Assembly (NCBI RefSeq): GCF_037975245.1
Contig: NC_092576.1
Span: forward strand, 324,501 to 388,500
Length of the DNA stretch: 64,000 nt
Direction of reading: 5' to 3'
Source: Apostichopus japonicus
Taxonomy: Eukaryota; Echinodermata; Holothuroidea; Aspidochirotida; Stichopodidae
In this document: one piece after another, positions 1 through 11,415 of the stretch
Layout: each line of letters begins with the position of its first letter
Position numbering within the stretch: position 1 is the stretch's first letter
The notes under the pieces: model-generated
What the model saw: the letters and a program-made list of their open reading frames with translations, nothing else
The model's database searches: none
Told to the model about the DNA's origin: nothing
Made by a program: the position numbers and the translations under genes

Positions 1-1216
1 CTTATTCTCAAATTAGTTGATGTCACAACTAGTACAGTGCCTATAAGCAATATAAGCATAGTACAGTGCCTAGTGCGAAGTGTGAACAGAGTACAATTTA
101 TCGCAGACATGAAGTGATCGTTCTTGGATGTGAATCATCATTTGGATCTGAGCGGACTAATGTGGCATGTATAATATGACGAACCATAGCCCTAGGAGGC
201 ACCAACAGTTTGATACGAGTCCATTCTCTAGATAATGGAATTATGCATCTCGATAGGAAAATAAAGTTGGTTGATTTGAGCATCTAATATATTATTTATT
301 TGAATTATTTATAATAGTCTAATCGGTAAACTCACAAGTTATAGATCATAGCTGTTCTTTGGATGTAACCCAACCCCCTACCATAAGATGCCATTTTCTT
401 GTAGATTCTATGCTCCTCCACAAGTTCCACATGAGTTTTTAGGAATTCTATATAATTTGAGGTTTTTCCCAGTTTTTCCCACTTATAAGTGGGAAAAACC
501 TCCCGGTAAAAACCGCCCCGGTAAAAACCGGCCAACCCTGCTGTAGGCCCATATGTTTAAACAAAGAAATTTTTATTACACACATAGGCATACATTTCTC
601 ATGAGAAACAAATTGTTGAACTATGCAAATATTACAGCATGTTGGCATGGCTGAGCTAACAATGGATGATTTTGAGCACCTCTTGTAAAGCCAATGTGTT
701 CATAAGCACCATTAGATGACTGGAAATAAACCCATATTTTCACTTGTATTCCATTTGTGCTTAACTTTGCAACCCACCACCCCATATAAAGTTATCATGA
801 ACAATGTTCATCTTGTATAATGTTCTCCACAATTTCTCCCTTATTATTTGCTATTCTGTGTTCCCCAGTTTTCCATTAAGGACATGCATTAGTCACTGAA
901 TCACATATATTATCTGTCTAATTTTTGTCCATTTTAGGGCACTGTACCACCCCAGAAGTGTTTAATACTGAAACTGGTAAATGGAAAGTGGTGGACATAG
1001 CATACATAAGCCTATGGAGGAACATTACCTCAAAAAGTGCAGGTACTTTATGAATAATTGGATTCATATCCTCATACTGACTGTTGAGTTTATGTTGTAC
1101 ATAGTGAGTGTGTCTGTAAACTAGAAGGTGAGGTTTATCTCATATAGAATGGTATATCAAGGCAGTGTCCAGTAAAAAGGAGACTTCAACTGCAATAGCA
1201 ATTATCTCTTGATTAT
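1..1216. other. No gene recognised
   Basis: AT-rich sequence with only short, unconvincing open frames. There is a short inverted motif around 465-500 (TTTTTCCCACTTATAAGTGGGAAAAA-type), which may be a small foldback remnant. I see no coding or RNA signal. Confidence 0.5.
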
Positions 1217-1459
1217 TATTATTATTATTATTATTATTATGGTTCCTTATATAGCGCAAATACTATAACATATGTATATTCAAATGCGCTTTACTTGATG
1301 AAGAATAAAACAATAATAAGTAGAAATAAAAATACAAAACAAATCAAGTTAAATTAAGTTAATAAAAATAGTGGAAAAAAGAAAATAATTACAAGATAAA
1401 CAGTAAAACAAATATATAACAAGAAAACAATTTACGAAATAATAATACATAAAATGAAT

Positions 1460-4161
1460 TCAGATATTATAAGCATTGCAGTATAAATGAGTCTTAAGTT
1501 TGGATTTAAAAAGGGTAAAACTTTCAATTTTTCTTAAAACCTCAGGGAGTGAATTCCATAAAACAGGCGAAGCATAGCTGAAAGATCTCGGTCCAAATTT
1601 TGCAGTTCTTATGTTAGGAACAGTTAAAAGCAGAGCGGACGAGGAACGCAACGGTCTAGAGGGAGTGTAAAGAGAAATTAAATCACAAAGGTACTGCGGT
1701 GCAATATTGTAAATACATTTAAAAGTGAGTAATAAAATCTTATAAGATATTCTTTCTCTAACTGGAAGCCAATGCAAGTTATGTAGGACGGGTTTTATAT
1801 GATCATATTTGGAAGTACCCGTTACAAGTCTGGCAGCAGCATTTTGGATTTTCTGAAGTTTATCTATGAGATCTGAAGGTAAGTTACAGTATAATGAATT
1901 GTAGTAATCTATGTGTGACGTAACAAATGCATGAACAAGTGATTTACATGAGGTATCATCCAAGTAACTACGAATATGCCAAAGCTTATGAATACTAAAA
2001 TTTGCTTTTCTACACACATTTGCAACATGTAAGTCAAGTGAAAGACTTTTATCAAAAATAATACCCAAATAACGAACCTTATCAACTGTATGAATTGTTG
2101 CCGTCCCCACTTGAAAAGAAAAATCAGGAAGTTTAGCCAATTGTTGCTTTGAACCTATGACAATCAATTCAGTTTTTGTATCATTTAGTTTAAGATTATT
2201 CGTTAAAAACCAGTGACGTGCATCAGCCACACAATTTTCCATTGCAGAAATTGCCTCACCTCTGGCAGTGTCATTGCCAGCATTACAAGCAAGATAAAAT
2301 TGATTGTCATCAGCATAACCCTCACAGTAAGGAAGGTGCTTAAGCAAAACATGATACAATTGGGATAAGTATGTAATAAAAAGTATGTGGCCAGTACAGC
2401 TTCCTTGGGGGACACCGTGCTTCAAAAAGAAGTCTTTAGAAAATGTACCATTTACAAAAACTTTTTGACGCCTATTACATAAATAACTTTGAAACCACTG
2501 AAACACCAGGCCTTTGATATTTATACGATTACCCAGAGTATTGAAAAGAGTATCATAATGAACGGTGTCAAAGGTTTTAGACAAATCAAGCATAATGAGA
2601 AGAGTTACCATTCCAGCGTCCATGTTTTTCATAATATCGGAATGTACCCTAAGCAAAGTGATCTCAGTACTGTGATGCTTCCGATAGGCAGAGTTGTTTA
2701 CTGGCAGGAGATTATTTTTTTAATAAATGACACTCAAATTGATCCATAACAGCGCTTTCCACCAGTTTGGACAGGTAAGCCAAATTACTCACGGGTCGAT
2801 AATTCTTAAATTCAAGTGAAAGTCCTTGTTTCTTTAAAATGTGAATGACAACAGCACACCTCCAACACTCGGGGAAAACTCCATTTTCCATAGACAAATT
2901 GATGATTTTTGTTATCACAGGTAGTAAAATATCAATACATTCTTTAACAAGTTTAGATGGAACAGGATCAAGTATGCAATGTTTATTTGCAGACTTATTG
3001 ATCAGCTTAAGAACCTCCTCAGATGATAACTTGGTAAAGTGTGAAAAATCTGGGATTACTTCGCGTGAATCAACTCTGACTAAATCAGACGGCAACAGAT
3101 TTTCCTTTGTACAAGTGTCGCGAATATCTGAAGTAATTTGGTCAACTTTTTGCTGGAAGTAATCGCCGAAACCATTAGCCAGACTCTTGTTGTCAATGCT
3201 TGGAGGAAACAGACTGGAATCATTTTTAGCAATTAATTTGTTGATGAGGCAAAATAGCTTTTTTTGGTCACCACCACAATCCTGTATTTTACTGGTGTAA
3301 TATTCCTTCTTCACACTCTCACATGCATTGGTGAATTGGTTTCTCGCTTTTTTGAAAGAAATGTAATCATCATGAGAACAGGAATTTAGCCACCTTTTCT
3401 CAAGTTGGCGACGATGTCTCTTAAGAACGTTTAGAGATGATGTAAACCAGGGTCTTGGGGGCTTAACTGTGATGAGTTTTGTTCTAACAGGTGTGTGTTT
3501 ATCCAGAAGTGAGATTAGCGTACCGTTGTAACAATCAATAAGTGACTGTAAATCATTTTGATTGTCATTGTGTAAAGCAGAGTTAACCAGGTCCTCTTTG
3601 AATTTATCCATGTTAATACTGTTTATGCACCTAAACTTGATCAATTTGCGTTCAAAATCAACAGGAATTAGTTTGACATTCGCGTGTATGAAGCAATGGT
3701 CAGAGATGAAATGGTCAGCAATCAGCATGGTCTGTGGCCACATCAAGGCTGCCATGACATCTGGTTATCATCAGGTCAAGTGTATGGCCCGAAATATGGG
3801 TTGGGAAGCACACTTTATTTTCCAGATCAAAAGCATCTAGTAGTTCCAGAAAGTGCTTTGCATGAAAGTCATCATCGATGTCTAAATGAATATTAAAATC
3901 ACCTAATATAATAAGCTGATCAGGGCTTGATACCAAATTTTCCAACAGGTCGCTGAATTCCGACAAAAATGTAGAAAATGATACTGGGTGAGAAGCGGAG
4001 TAGGGGGGTCTGTAAACGACGACCACCCTTAGTCTGAGGTTTTTAAAAGAGAGTTGCCATTCAGAAAACTCAAATGACGTGACTTGGTCGCCGTTTTTTT
4101 CAACGAGGAGGGTAAATGCACTTTTGAAGAGTAAAGCCGTGCCCCCTCCGGTGCGGTTCAA
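1460..4161 (-). pseudogene. LINE reverse transcriptase and endonuclease C-terminal half, frameshifted
   Basis: Reading from 4161 downwards, the endonuclease shows RTGGGTALLF and ILGDFNIHLD. A linker with RPWFTSSLNVLKRHRR follows, then the reverse transcriptase with FKNYRPVSNL, a GVPQGS-type block and the YADD catalytic box near 2300-2320. The C-terminus has the usual LWNSLPEVLR / FKSKLKTHL ending. There is a frame change near 3720, where a short GCTGA-containing repeat seems duplicated. A second, one-base change falls in a 7-T run (A run on the coding strand) at 2715-2721. The codons on both sides of each break stay recognisable, so these are recent lesions in a formerly intact ORF. Confidence 0.85.
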
Positions 4162-5191
4162 TCTGCAAACGTCCTTGAATACACAGTGGCGGATCCAGGA
4201 TTTCGCCGAAGGGGGGGGGGCCCAGATGGGAAATGCCTAATCGTCGTCCTGGGGAGGGGTCTAAGGGGAGTGGGTGCCCCCCTCCCCTTTGGAAAATTTC
4301 ACAAAATATGGAGGTCCTCGGTGCAATCTGGTGCTACTTTTCGTGAAAGTTTGGAGTAAAATTTATTTCCAATAAATCATGTTTTCATGGTTTGCCGGGC
4401 ATATATTTGCAATTTCGATCAATGAGCTGGGATTTACGTCTTTGGGGAGTAGGTCGTGATGTAAACTACTACCAGGCTACCCCAGGCCATTTCATCTTGG
4501 ATGCCCCTTCCAGATGGAGACTATTGATGCAGTCAGAGTGCCCCTCTCACCTTCACTTTATCAGAATGATGGTGTACTCTTTTTGCAAATTAATTTTACA
4601 AAAAATTACACGCACAGTGGCGTAGCTAGGATATTTTGAGTGGGGGCTATGGGGGGCTGTTCTTTCTTGTGGGGGGGCGGAGGTTACTATCTAAGCGGAG
4701 CGCCACCTTGGTTGGCGCGGAGCGTACAGAGAAAATTTGAGATTTCAGCAACCCCCAGATCGCAGGATATGGCACCTGTGAGGCAAAATAACAACCAAAA
4801 AGATGTGCAACTTTGGTGACAGAAATGCAAAAAAAGTTTTTTATCTTTCATTCTGACTGGCCTTGCAAACTCAGCAGACTTTTAACTTGAGGGAAGTTGG
4901 CATCATTTGTCGTTTCCAGCTGTCAAGGCCTTTCTCCCAACTCAAACCCCTGTGGGCTACCGGTAGATTTGCAGGATGTGCCCACATGTGGACTTAAATA
5001 GCATTAGAGGAAGGGGATGGAAGACTAACACGCATCGATGTTTCGGTAATGGTCCACATTGGTGACTCGGTGCTAATTAGGCCATTTATTGGGTTTCTTG
5101 ATGCAGCTGTCATCAGAATCTGGCTTTTTGTGCCAATCGATGACCGATAACATGTATTGGCATGTAAATTTCTTCTTCATATATCTAGCAA

Positions 5192-5422
5192 CACTCTAAA
5201 AACAAATGAGTGGATTTCATTCCATTGGAGTGATCACTCGGCGCACTTCAAATTAAGAGTGAAATTTAACTCTATTGGAGTTAACCCTCACTCCTAATAT
5301 GAGTAAATATAGCTCTATTAGGAGTTAAGATTTACTCCAATGGAGTGGAAATTCACTCTTATACCGGAATGTGCTCAGTGATCACTCCCATGGAGTGAAA
5401 TTCACCTATGTTTTTATCAGTA
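5192..5422. mobile_element. Small CACTA-type MITE candidate with ACTCC/GGAGT palindromes
   Basis: The left end starts CACTCTAAAAACA and the right end has TGTTTTTATCAGTA, a loose inverted match. Between them are several copies of short palindromic units such as ACTCCAATGGAGT and GGAGTTAA/TTAACTCC, so the single strand would fold strongly. No clean target duplication is visible, so the exact ends are uncertain. Confidence 0.45.
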
Positions 5423-5701
5423 CAGTACAGTGCATATCATCATAGACGTACTTACGTACGTATTACCTACGTTCGTATATCAGACGCACTCGATACCCAC
5501 GATACGATACAGTCCTGGAGAAACTATTTCCACTCATCATTTTTTAAGGCGATACAGTAGTGAGTATTGAACAGGCACAGCCGCATGTTTGCAGGAATTT
5601 CAGAATTCTCAATATTTTATATCTCTACCAGTAGTGAAAATCATGTTTCGACAGTTTCTTGGGCATAAAAAAGTTGTTTTGTGGAATATTCAATGACATA
5701 T

Positions 5702-6424
5702 CAGGGGCGGATGCAGGATTTGTGACAGGGGGGGGGTCTGACTGGTCCAGCCGCGCCTGAACGTAAGACTATCTAAGCGGAGCGCCATCATCGGTTGGCG
5801 CGGAGCGTACAAGAAAATTTTTGGCTTTACAAACCCCCCAGATGGCGGGAAACGGCACTTCCCGAGTATTCTAAGCAGCATGTACCTAGCCTGAAAATAT
5901 GGATCTCATGTCTGCAATTTCTCAATTGATGAGAAAAAAACAATCTATGAAATATGGTATTACATATCAGATGAATTGAGATGATACAAAAATCATAATG
6001 CCTTTAACCCCCAATCCCCTCCCGTTCCGTCACCACTGTTTGATGCAGGGCCGGAACCAGGATTCTGGAAGGGTGAGGGGTTTGCTCATGAAAAATTCGT
6101 TAGCGCATCCTAGCAGCCTACCGCTCTGTAACCTCACCGCCCAAAATAATTCGAACACCACCTCAATTTTGAAACTTTTCGGTCTGAAAATTGAGATCGT
6201 TAGGCATTTTTAGCACCTGTAGCACGCGTGCACACTATAGTTCATTTGACGGAAAAGACACACCTGGATGACTTGTGAAGATAACCGCTTTTCTGACGTC
6301 CTACATGTAAAAAATTGGCGTTTAATTTAATTATTTTTTCTCTCTCTTTTTTCTCTCTTTTTTTTTCTCTCTTTTTTGGGCCAAGAGCAGGGGGTCCGGA
6401 CCCCCCCCCCTGGATCCGCGCCTG
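5702..6424. mobile_element. TIR element with 5-bp target duplication, third layer of nest
   Basis: The left terminus is CAGGGGCGGATGCAGG and the right one CCTGGATCCGCGCCTG. The flanks are CATAT (5697-5701) and CATAT (6425-6429), an exact 5-bp duplication. It carries the GCGGAGCG subterminal motif at about 5775-5810. A further terminus-like CAGGGCCGGAACCAGG at 6046 suggests a fused or nested relative. The right part is rich in T/C runs, as in the copies at 23.6, 29.3 and 33.3 kb. Confidence 0.75.
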
Positions 6425-6938
6425 CATATATTCATTTGACTCGAGGCAATATATGAAAACCTGATACCTCGGCTCAGTACAAACGGAGCCAATCTTTTGA
6501 TAGATTGTTGCGCTAGGTGGAAGCACTGGACATATTTTCAGCAGATATCGATATCGCGCAGCACAACAAGGTTCGTGGTATATGGCGCAATCGTCGCATC
6601 GACCATTGCCATGCCATGCTGTGTGACCATTCTCATGATTACTACAGATATTGTATTTTCTTATTCTGCCAGATGCAGACGAGATAATTGTGTAACTCTA
6701 TTTCCCAAATTATTGAACAAAAAATATAAGTGAATCGCACTTATTTTTATTTTTTTTACAACATTTTTTTTACCCCATTCCCAGTGGGGGCCAGTGGGGG
6801 GGCCAACCTATTTCATAGGGCCTCGGCCCCCAGTAGCTACGCCACTGATCACGCATGGGGTCCTTTCCCTCGAACGCGGTAAAAAAAAAATCAGGATTTT
6901 CAAAAAGGGGGGCCCGGGCCCCCCTGGATCCGCCCCTG

Positions 6939-7387
6939 ATACATAACCGTTCATGTTTAAAGAGTCCCGTTTAAAGTCATCTTCCGTTTTTAGCCATGTC
7001 TCAGTGACAGCACAAATATCAATGCTATTATTAATCACGTGATCTTTAAATGTTTCAAGTTTGTTTCTGATAGATCTGGGATTTACACAACCAATAGTGA
7101 AAGAATGTCGGGTGCTCACCGGTAGGTTATTAGTCTTAGTAGAAATTTCAACCAAATTTGATGCATTTACCCCAGAACAGCTATCCCAAAATCTTGTTTT
7201 ATGCTGTCCGCCTCGCTTGCCTCTTCTTGTGGGGGACATTGTATTTCAAAATTCCCAAATCTTTCAGATAGTCATAAGCAGTGGGATTTAGTCGCTGAAC
7301 CGGAGAAACGGAACAATAGGTGTTCAGCCGAAAAAGTTCTTTAGCTGTGTACTGTATAATGGTAGAGTTGTTACTATGACAACACAT
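6939..7387 (-). pseudogene. LINE endonuclease N-terminal segment
   Basis: This is the 5' part of the same LINE ORF. The frame starting at 7387 gives a YTAKELFRLN...LKDLGIL leader. It shifts near 7225-7238 into a frame with RRGKRGGQHK, then NPRSIRNKLETF and the endonuclease motif ICAVTETWL. The segment stops at the ATACA duplication that borders the inserted TIR element. A leader followed by the RGKRGG basic block is typical of CR1/L2/Rex-type proteins, which is why I join the two frames into one gene. Confidence 0.75.
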
Positions 7388-7390
7388 AGT

Positions 7391-8101
7391 GCTAGGCTAA
7401 CAATTTACAAAAACAGCAGATAACGATAAAATCATGCAAGACAGCAAATTCAGCATAATCTGGACAGTTCCGCGAGACACAGAATCCGATAGAAAAAGAT
7501 GTCTCCAAAAATATATGCAAAAACAAAACAGAATGTCAAACGAGACAACCACAGGTAAATCAATAATATAAAGTTATCCACAACTTAAAAGTTTGAGTAA
7601 AAGTCGAATCGTAAAAGAGACAAAATGGAGCAAAATTGGAGCAAAATCATAGAGCAAAAGTAGGATGCAGCCTCACACGGCGCAACGTTGCTCAAGCAAT
7701 GTGTGGATATCAATACATCTACTTTAATGCAAATCTGTTTTGCTACCCTTTTCCAAGGTCGATATTGTGTTAACTTTATAGACATCTCAGGAATATGACT
7801 ATGTAAGGAGAAATGTTTTTTCTCGGTTACAAAAATATGAGACCATACAGTATACTTCCTGCACGTCATACAACAATGAACATCATTTGACCTTATCGGT
7901 AAAACCAGGGAGGGTCTAAACACACCTCCCTGGTAATACAAGGCTGCATTGGAGTAAATACAGCTGCATGTTCTTAAGGTACCTGGATAACCGTCGAGCA
8001 TTTGTACACTGTCCTAGTAAATTTTTTTTTTTTAGTAAATTTTTGCTGGTACAGTCTGAAACAATAAACTGACATGACTTTTCTGTCCACAATGTTCCAT
8101 C
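7391..8101. other. No gene recognised
   Basis: I see only short open frames. A 10-bp stem (ACCAGGGAGG at 7904-7913, complement ending at 7934) is the only structure noted. Part of this may be 5' untranslated LINE sequence. Confidence 0.4.
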
Positions 8102-8559
8102 TAGGGATGCACCGGATCCAAATTTTTGGTTCCGGCCGGAACTGGATTTTGCCGGATAGTACATGAAATCCGGCCGGACAAAATCCGGCCGGAACCGGAT
8201 TTTTTCATTACACAAACGAAAATCATTAAAAGAAGTAGAAGTATGATAGTTGTATTATTTTGGTTGATCTTTAGAAACAGACCATTGAGAAAATTAAATT
8301 AAACATATTCAACCTAATTTTTCCTCACTTTGAATGTTTTTATTAATTTTTGGAAATAGTTTACAACTTAACATCGATTTAAGTTAATACCAACACCTTT
8401 TTAAGGAATAATTCAGGCCAGATTTTGAAAAAGATCCGGCCAGATTTTGAAAAAAGATCCGGCCGGATTTTGAAAAATATCCAGCCGGAACCGGAAGCGG
8501 ATAATTGCTCACTATCCGGCCGGATAGTCCGGCAGGACCGGATATCCGGTGCATCCATA
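8102..8559. mobile_element. Intact hAT MITE with 8-bp target duplication
   Basis: The element starts TAGGGATGCACCGGATCC and ends CCGGTGCATCCATA, with an exact 8-bp duplication GTTCCATC on each side (8094-8101 and 8560-8567). It is 458 bp long with no coding capacity. The terminal segments are packed with the self-complementary unit TCCGGCCGGA and ATTTTGAAAAA spacers; the middle is AT-rich. The termini resemble the widespread animal hAT ends that begin TAGGGATGCACCG. Confidence 0.9.
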
Positions 8560-9355
8560 GTTCCATCTTAAAATTTGCATGTAAAGCAATGGTTTTACAT
8601 GAAACATTTGAACAGATAATAACCAACTAACTTATTAATAGCTAAACAAATAGCAATCAACACTTTCAGAGATAAAAGAGAAGAAGGAAAGAAGGAATTC
8701 GGCTACTTACGAGAGAAGAACCAGTAGCCTCAGGTTTTATGTTCTGTGCTCTAGCAACTATTCAGCTCTATGTTTATGGCTGTTTCTTGAATCATTTCTC
8801 TGCATACGCCCATGTATTCCCCCAAACTAAATTTCTAAGCCATGAGATCTAAAACTTAAGGAGGTTTGGGAGCATCAGTGGGTCTGGGAAGTGTTATTTC
8901 CGGCGATCTGGGAGGTATATTTGCCAAAAAGTGTATTGTACGCTACGCTTAGATACTATCAGAGAACAGACACCCGTCCCCACCATTATCCCAAGACTGA
9001 TCTGTGCCCATGCAAAGTCTAACCAAAGGATTAATAAAGAAACAAACATTGATATCAAAGATGAGACATAGATAATGCATTGACATGATCATTAACCCTC
9101 TCAAAAAAATAATGCTCTTGTTTGGATTGTTTAAAGCTAGCCTTAAAGTCGTGCAAAAGTTTCTACCCATAAAAATGTTGCTCAAATTATATATTAATAA
9201 TGAAACATATTGCTTCAGTGGATATTGCTGTAAATATCACAAACAGTGGGAAAGAATACAGGCCTACTGTTCAAGCGTGGGGAGGGGTGGGGAGGGTGGT
9301 AGGTAAGGGAGGGGGTGTGGGAGGTAAGGGGGTTTGGGGAATATCAAAAATTAAT
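8560..9355. other. TMEM101 downstream region with G-rich tract
   Basis: No gene is seen. A G-rich tract at about 9278-9340 contains four close G-runs (GGGGAGGGGTGGGGAGGG), able to form a G-quadruplex on the plus strand. It lies just past the TMEM101 stop, so the TMEM101 transcript would carry a C-rich 3' stretch here. Confidence 0.5.
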
Positions 9356-9808
9356 TTACTTTAATGCAATTAAAAGTAAAATGATCAATATATAAAAACT
9401 GCTTATGATCAAATCGACCTGTGTCGACAGTTCAACTTTTAACTTTTTTGTCCAATAATGTATTCTCATCTCCACGAGAGATATATACAGCAGCTGCGAT
9501 ACCACTAATATACTACTGACTGTCTTGGTCTTCCGATCCGAGGCAAGCAGAAGACCGCAAACCATGAATGTACCGGCTAGGATGATCTTTGTAAACTCTC
9601 CTATGTAATATGGGAAATTGAGGGCTCCCTGCTCTTGGGGACTTCTGTTCAGCTGGAAGGCAGTGATACAAAAGAAAGCAGTGAGTAGTGCACATCCGTA
9701 CTGATACATCCACGCCAGACGGTATCGCCTCTCCAACCTCTCTACGCTGCGACTAGCGATGATGATGTACATCCCGACCGTGGCAGCATCTCTGACGACC
9801 ATACGAAC
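9356..9808 (-). CDS. TMEM101: TMEM101 final coding exon
   Basis: This is the last coding exon of transmembrane protein 101, a multi-pass membrane protein of poorly known function, reported to activate NF-kB signalling when overexpressed. The exon starts after an AG acceptor (pyrimidine-rich ...TTCGTTCCAG) at 9808 and ends with TAA at 9356-9358. It encodes about 150 residues with four to five hydrophobic segments, a tyrosine/arginine-rich loop after the second one, and a HYWTKKLKVE stretch that corresponds to the YWHNTRRVEFW region of vertebrate TMEM101. The start VRM after the splice joins in phase 0 to the preceding exon ending DPWLK, reproducing the DWLKVRM junction of the human protein. 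Confidence 0.85.
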   Translation of the reverse strand, partial: VRMVVRDAATVGMYIIIASRSVERLERRYRLAWMYQYGCALLTAFFCITAFQLNRSPQEQGALNFPYYIGEFTKIILAGTFMVCGLLLASDRKTKTVSSILVVSQLLYISLVEMRIHYWTKKLKVELSTQVDLIISSFYILIILLLIALK

Positions 9809-11242
9809 CTGGAACGAAAAGAAATTGAAGAAAAGTGTTACTTTTGCATATTTAATTTGTTTGGCTTATAGTACTGTAATTAAATCTAAAAAAAAAAATC
9901 AGATAATAACAGAATTCATAACTTTCAAAAGGATACGTTGTTGACCGTCCATGTTCCCCATCATCAGTGTCACTTCTCTGACCATTGGGCATGACAATGA
10001 TTGTGTCCTCAGAGAACAATTGAGGACGTTAAATTTTTAGCCAAACACTTACGGACATCAGACTCATATACATATTATACAAGCATATTGTAATGGACCC
10101 AATAGTCTACTGTACATGGCAAAACCCCAATGCATGGTGTACACTAAAAGTGTTAACAAGCAAGCTACCGTAGGCCATAAAGTGATCAATGAACTAATGG
10201 ACAATGGTTACACACAGTATATTCCACTGTCTTCAGCCACATGTGGGTGAGGTAAATGGATTCTACTGTAAAACATTCAATACAGTTCAAACCAGGAGAG
10301 CAATTCATCCTCAACTATTAGAAGAAAAAGGGGGAAAGCAGGTACTGTAGGAGGGAGGAGGAGAGGGAGGGTATTGAGTAGGGATAGGAGAGGGAGATGG
10401 GACACCTAAACATGGCTAACTTGTCTGAAAGGTACAGGTCATACTGATGTTATCACAGAGTTAACAAATAAAAACACCACACCAATATTTTGATGGAAAG
10501 TGGAGACATGATGGAATGATGTCAGTAAGTACTGTATATATATGGGCGCAAAAACAAACCAAGTGAAGTAAACTTCAACACTACATCGCTGGAGTGAATG
10601 ACAGACTCAGACACAAACGCAACCGATGGGTCTACCCATGATTTAGAGAAAGCTGTCATAAAAACATTTACCCAAACAGGTAAGAGATGGTTTAAATTGG
10701 TTCCATAATTTGGAGATATGTTGATGTTCCTTAACACTCTTGGCTGATGGCTTCAAGAGCAAGTCTTAATATGACGACCTCCAGCCCCCTTATACTTCAG
10801 TTATTTTGTTCTGTATTAATGGAGATGGATATTTTTGCTCATCTTGAATTTAACGAATTGTTCAGAGCTCTCAACAAGCCCTTATGATGGCATTGGTGTT
10901 AGAGTCCACAATTAAAATTCTAAACAAAGAACAAAAAGAATGGAAAAGACGTTAAATGGGTTCAGACTCTATTTGCGCTATGACATCCAAGATGTACAGA
11001 GTGAACGCCTCCAAACATGTGACTGTAAACTACAGTATCTCCCAAACAGGGTGACATATATTTTTTCTAGATGATTGAGGGAGTTTTGTATCACACAGAT
11101 CAAAAGGTATACTGTATAGAGATGAATTTTGGGGGTTGTGCCTCGAACTGTTAAATACTCCTAAATTTGAAGTTCATTCCAGTCCCACAATAGATTGGTC
11201 AATATACCAACTAACTAGTTCCAATAAGTTGCAATAACCCAC
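9809..11242 (-). other. TMEM101 intron
   Basis: A 1.43-kb intron with a GT donor at 11242-11241 and an AG acceptor at 9810-9809. The interior is simple AT-rich sequence plus purine-rich patches (10320-10400); I see no inserted gene or clear transposon. Confidence 0.7.
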
Positions 11243-11415
11243 CTTCAACCACGGATCGACCGGAGCCATAATTGAATGAGAAATGACGGAAAATGAAGCC
11301 GAGAAACCAGCAGCCAATAGAGCAAATAGAGATTTCTGGTCGCCAAATGACAACATTGTCCCAGCGAAAAACATAGCGAATATGTACACGTAGACATAGA
11401 GTCCAGGCAGTAGCT
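11243..11415 (-). CDS. TMEM101: TMEM101 internal coding exon
   Basis: The exon encodes PGLYVYVYIFAMFFAGTMLS and on to PWLK, two membrane segments around an FGDQKSLFALLAA loop. This parallels vertebrate TMEM101 around FDMGAAVLCASFMSFGVKRR to DWLK. The donor is AAG|GTGGGT at 11243/11242. The acceptor is less certain: TTAAG|AG at 11416 avoids an in-frame TAA, and two nearby AGs are alternatives. The exon(s) coding the N-terminal ~50 residues with the first membrane span were not found in the next 3 kb. Confidence 0.75.

Larger units (their letters stand above)
4615..6847. mobile_element. hAT-like non-autonomous element, second layer of nest
   Basis: The termini are CAGTGGCGTAGCTAGG and GTAGCTACGCCACTG. 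The flanks TACACGCA (4607-4614) and ATCACGCA (6848-6855) match in six of eight positions, so an 8-bp hAT duplication with two mismatches is likely. A conserved subterminal motif (TAAGCGGAGCGCCACC ... GGTTGGCGCGGAGCG) lies about 75 bp from the left end. There is no transposase inside. The interior holds two further insertions, at 5192-5422 and 5702-6424. Confidence 0.65.
4184..6938. mobile_element. TIR element with 5-bp target duplication, outer layer of nest
   Basis: The left terminus reads CAGTGGCGGATCCAGG and the right one CCTGGATCCGCCCCTG, an imperfect inverted repeat. The element is flanked by ATACA on both sides (4179-4183 and 6939-6943). The flanking LINE frame proves the boundaries. 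It is non-autonomous: only about 430 bp of left part (4184-4614) and 83 bp of right part (6856-6938) remain outside the inner insertion. hAT-like termini fit, though most hAT elements make 8-bp duplications; a 5-bp hAT subgroup or another superfamily is possible. Confidence 0.75.
1217..7390 (-). mobile_element. CR1/L2-group non-LTR retrotransposon (LINE), split by a nested insertion
   Basis: This is a minus-strand LINE that encodes an apurinic-type endonuclease followed by a reverse transcriptase. Its 3' end carries an (ATA)n tail at 1217-1240, preceded by a GCGCTATATAAGG-like stretch, as is usual in CR1/L2 elements. The coding region runs from about 7387 down to 1460. It is interrupted by a TIR-element nest at 4184-6938, flanked by the 5-bp duplication ATACA. 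Removing the insert and one ATACA copy lets the endonuclease frame continue. At least three frameshifts and one indel break the ORF, so this is a dead copy. The clade call rests on protein style and the 3' tail, not on a tree. Confidence 0.85.

Noticed and set aside
5192-5422. Exact target duplication for the CACTC element
   Set aside because: I tried several end positions and none gave a matching 2-3-bp duplication, so only an approximate element is reported.
7585-8001. Minus-strand 139-codon open frame
   Set aside because: No motif, odd composition, and it lies between a LINE 5' end and a MITE; probably chance.
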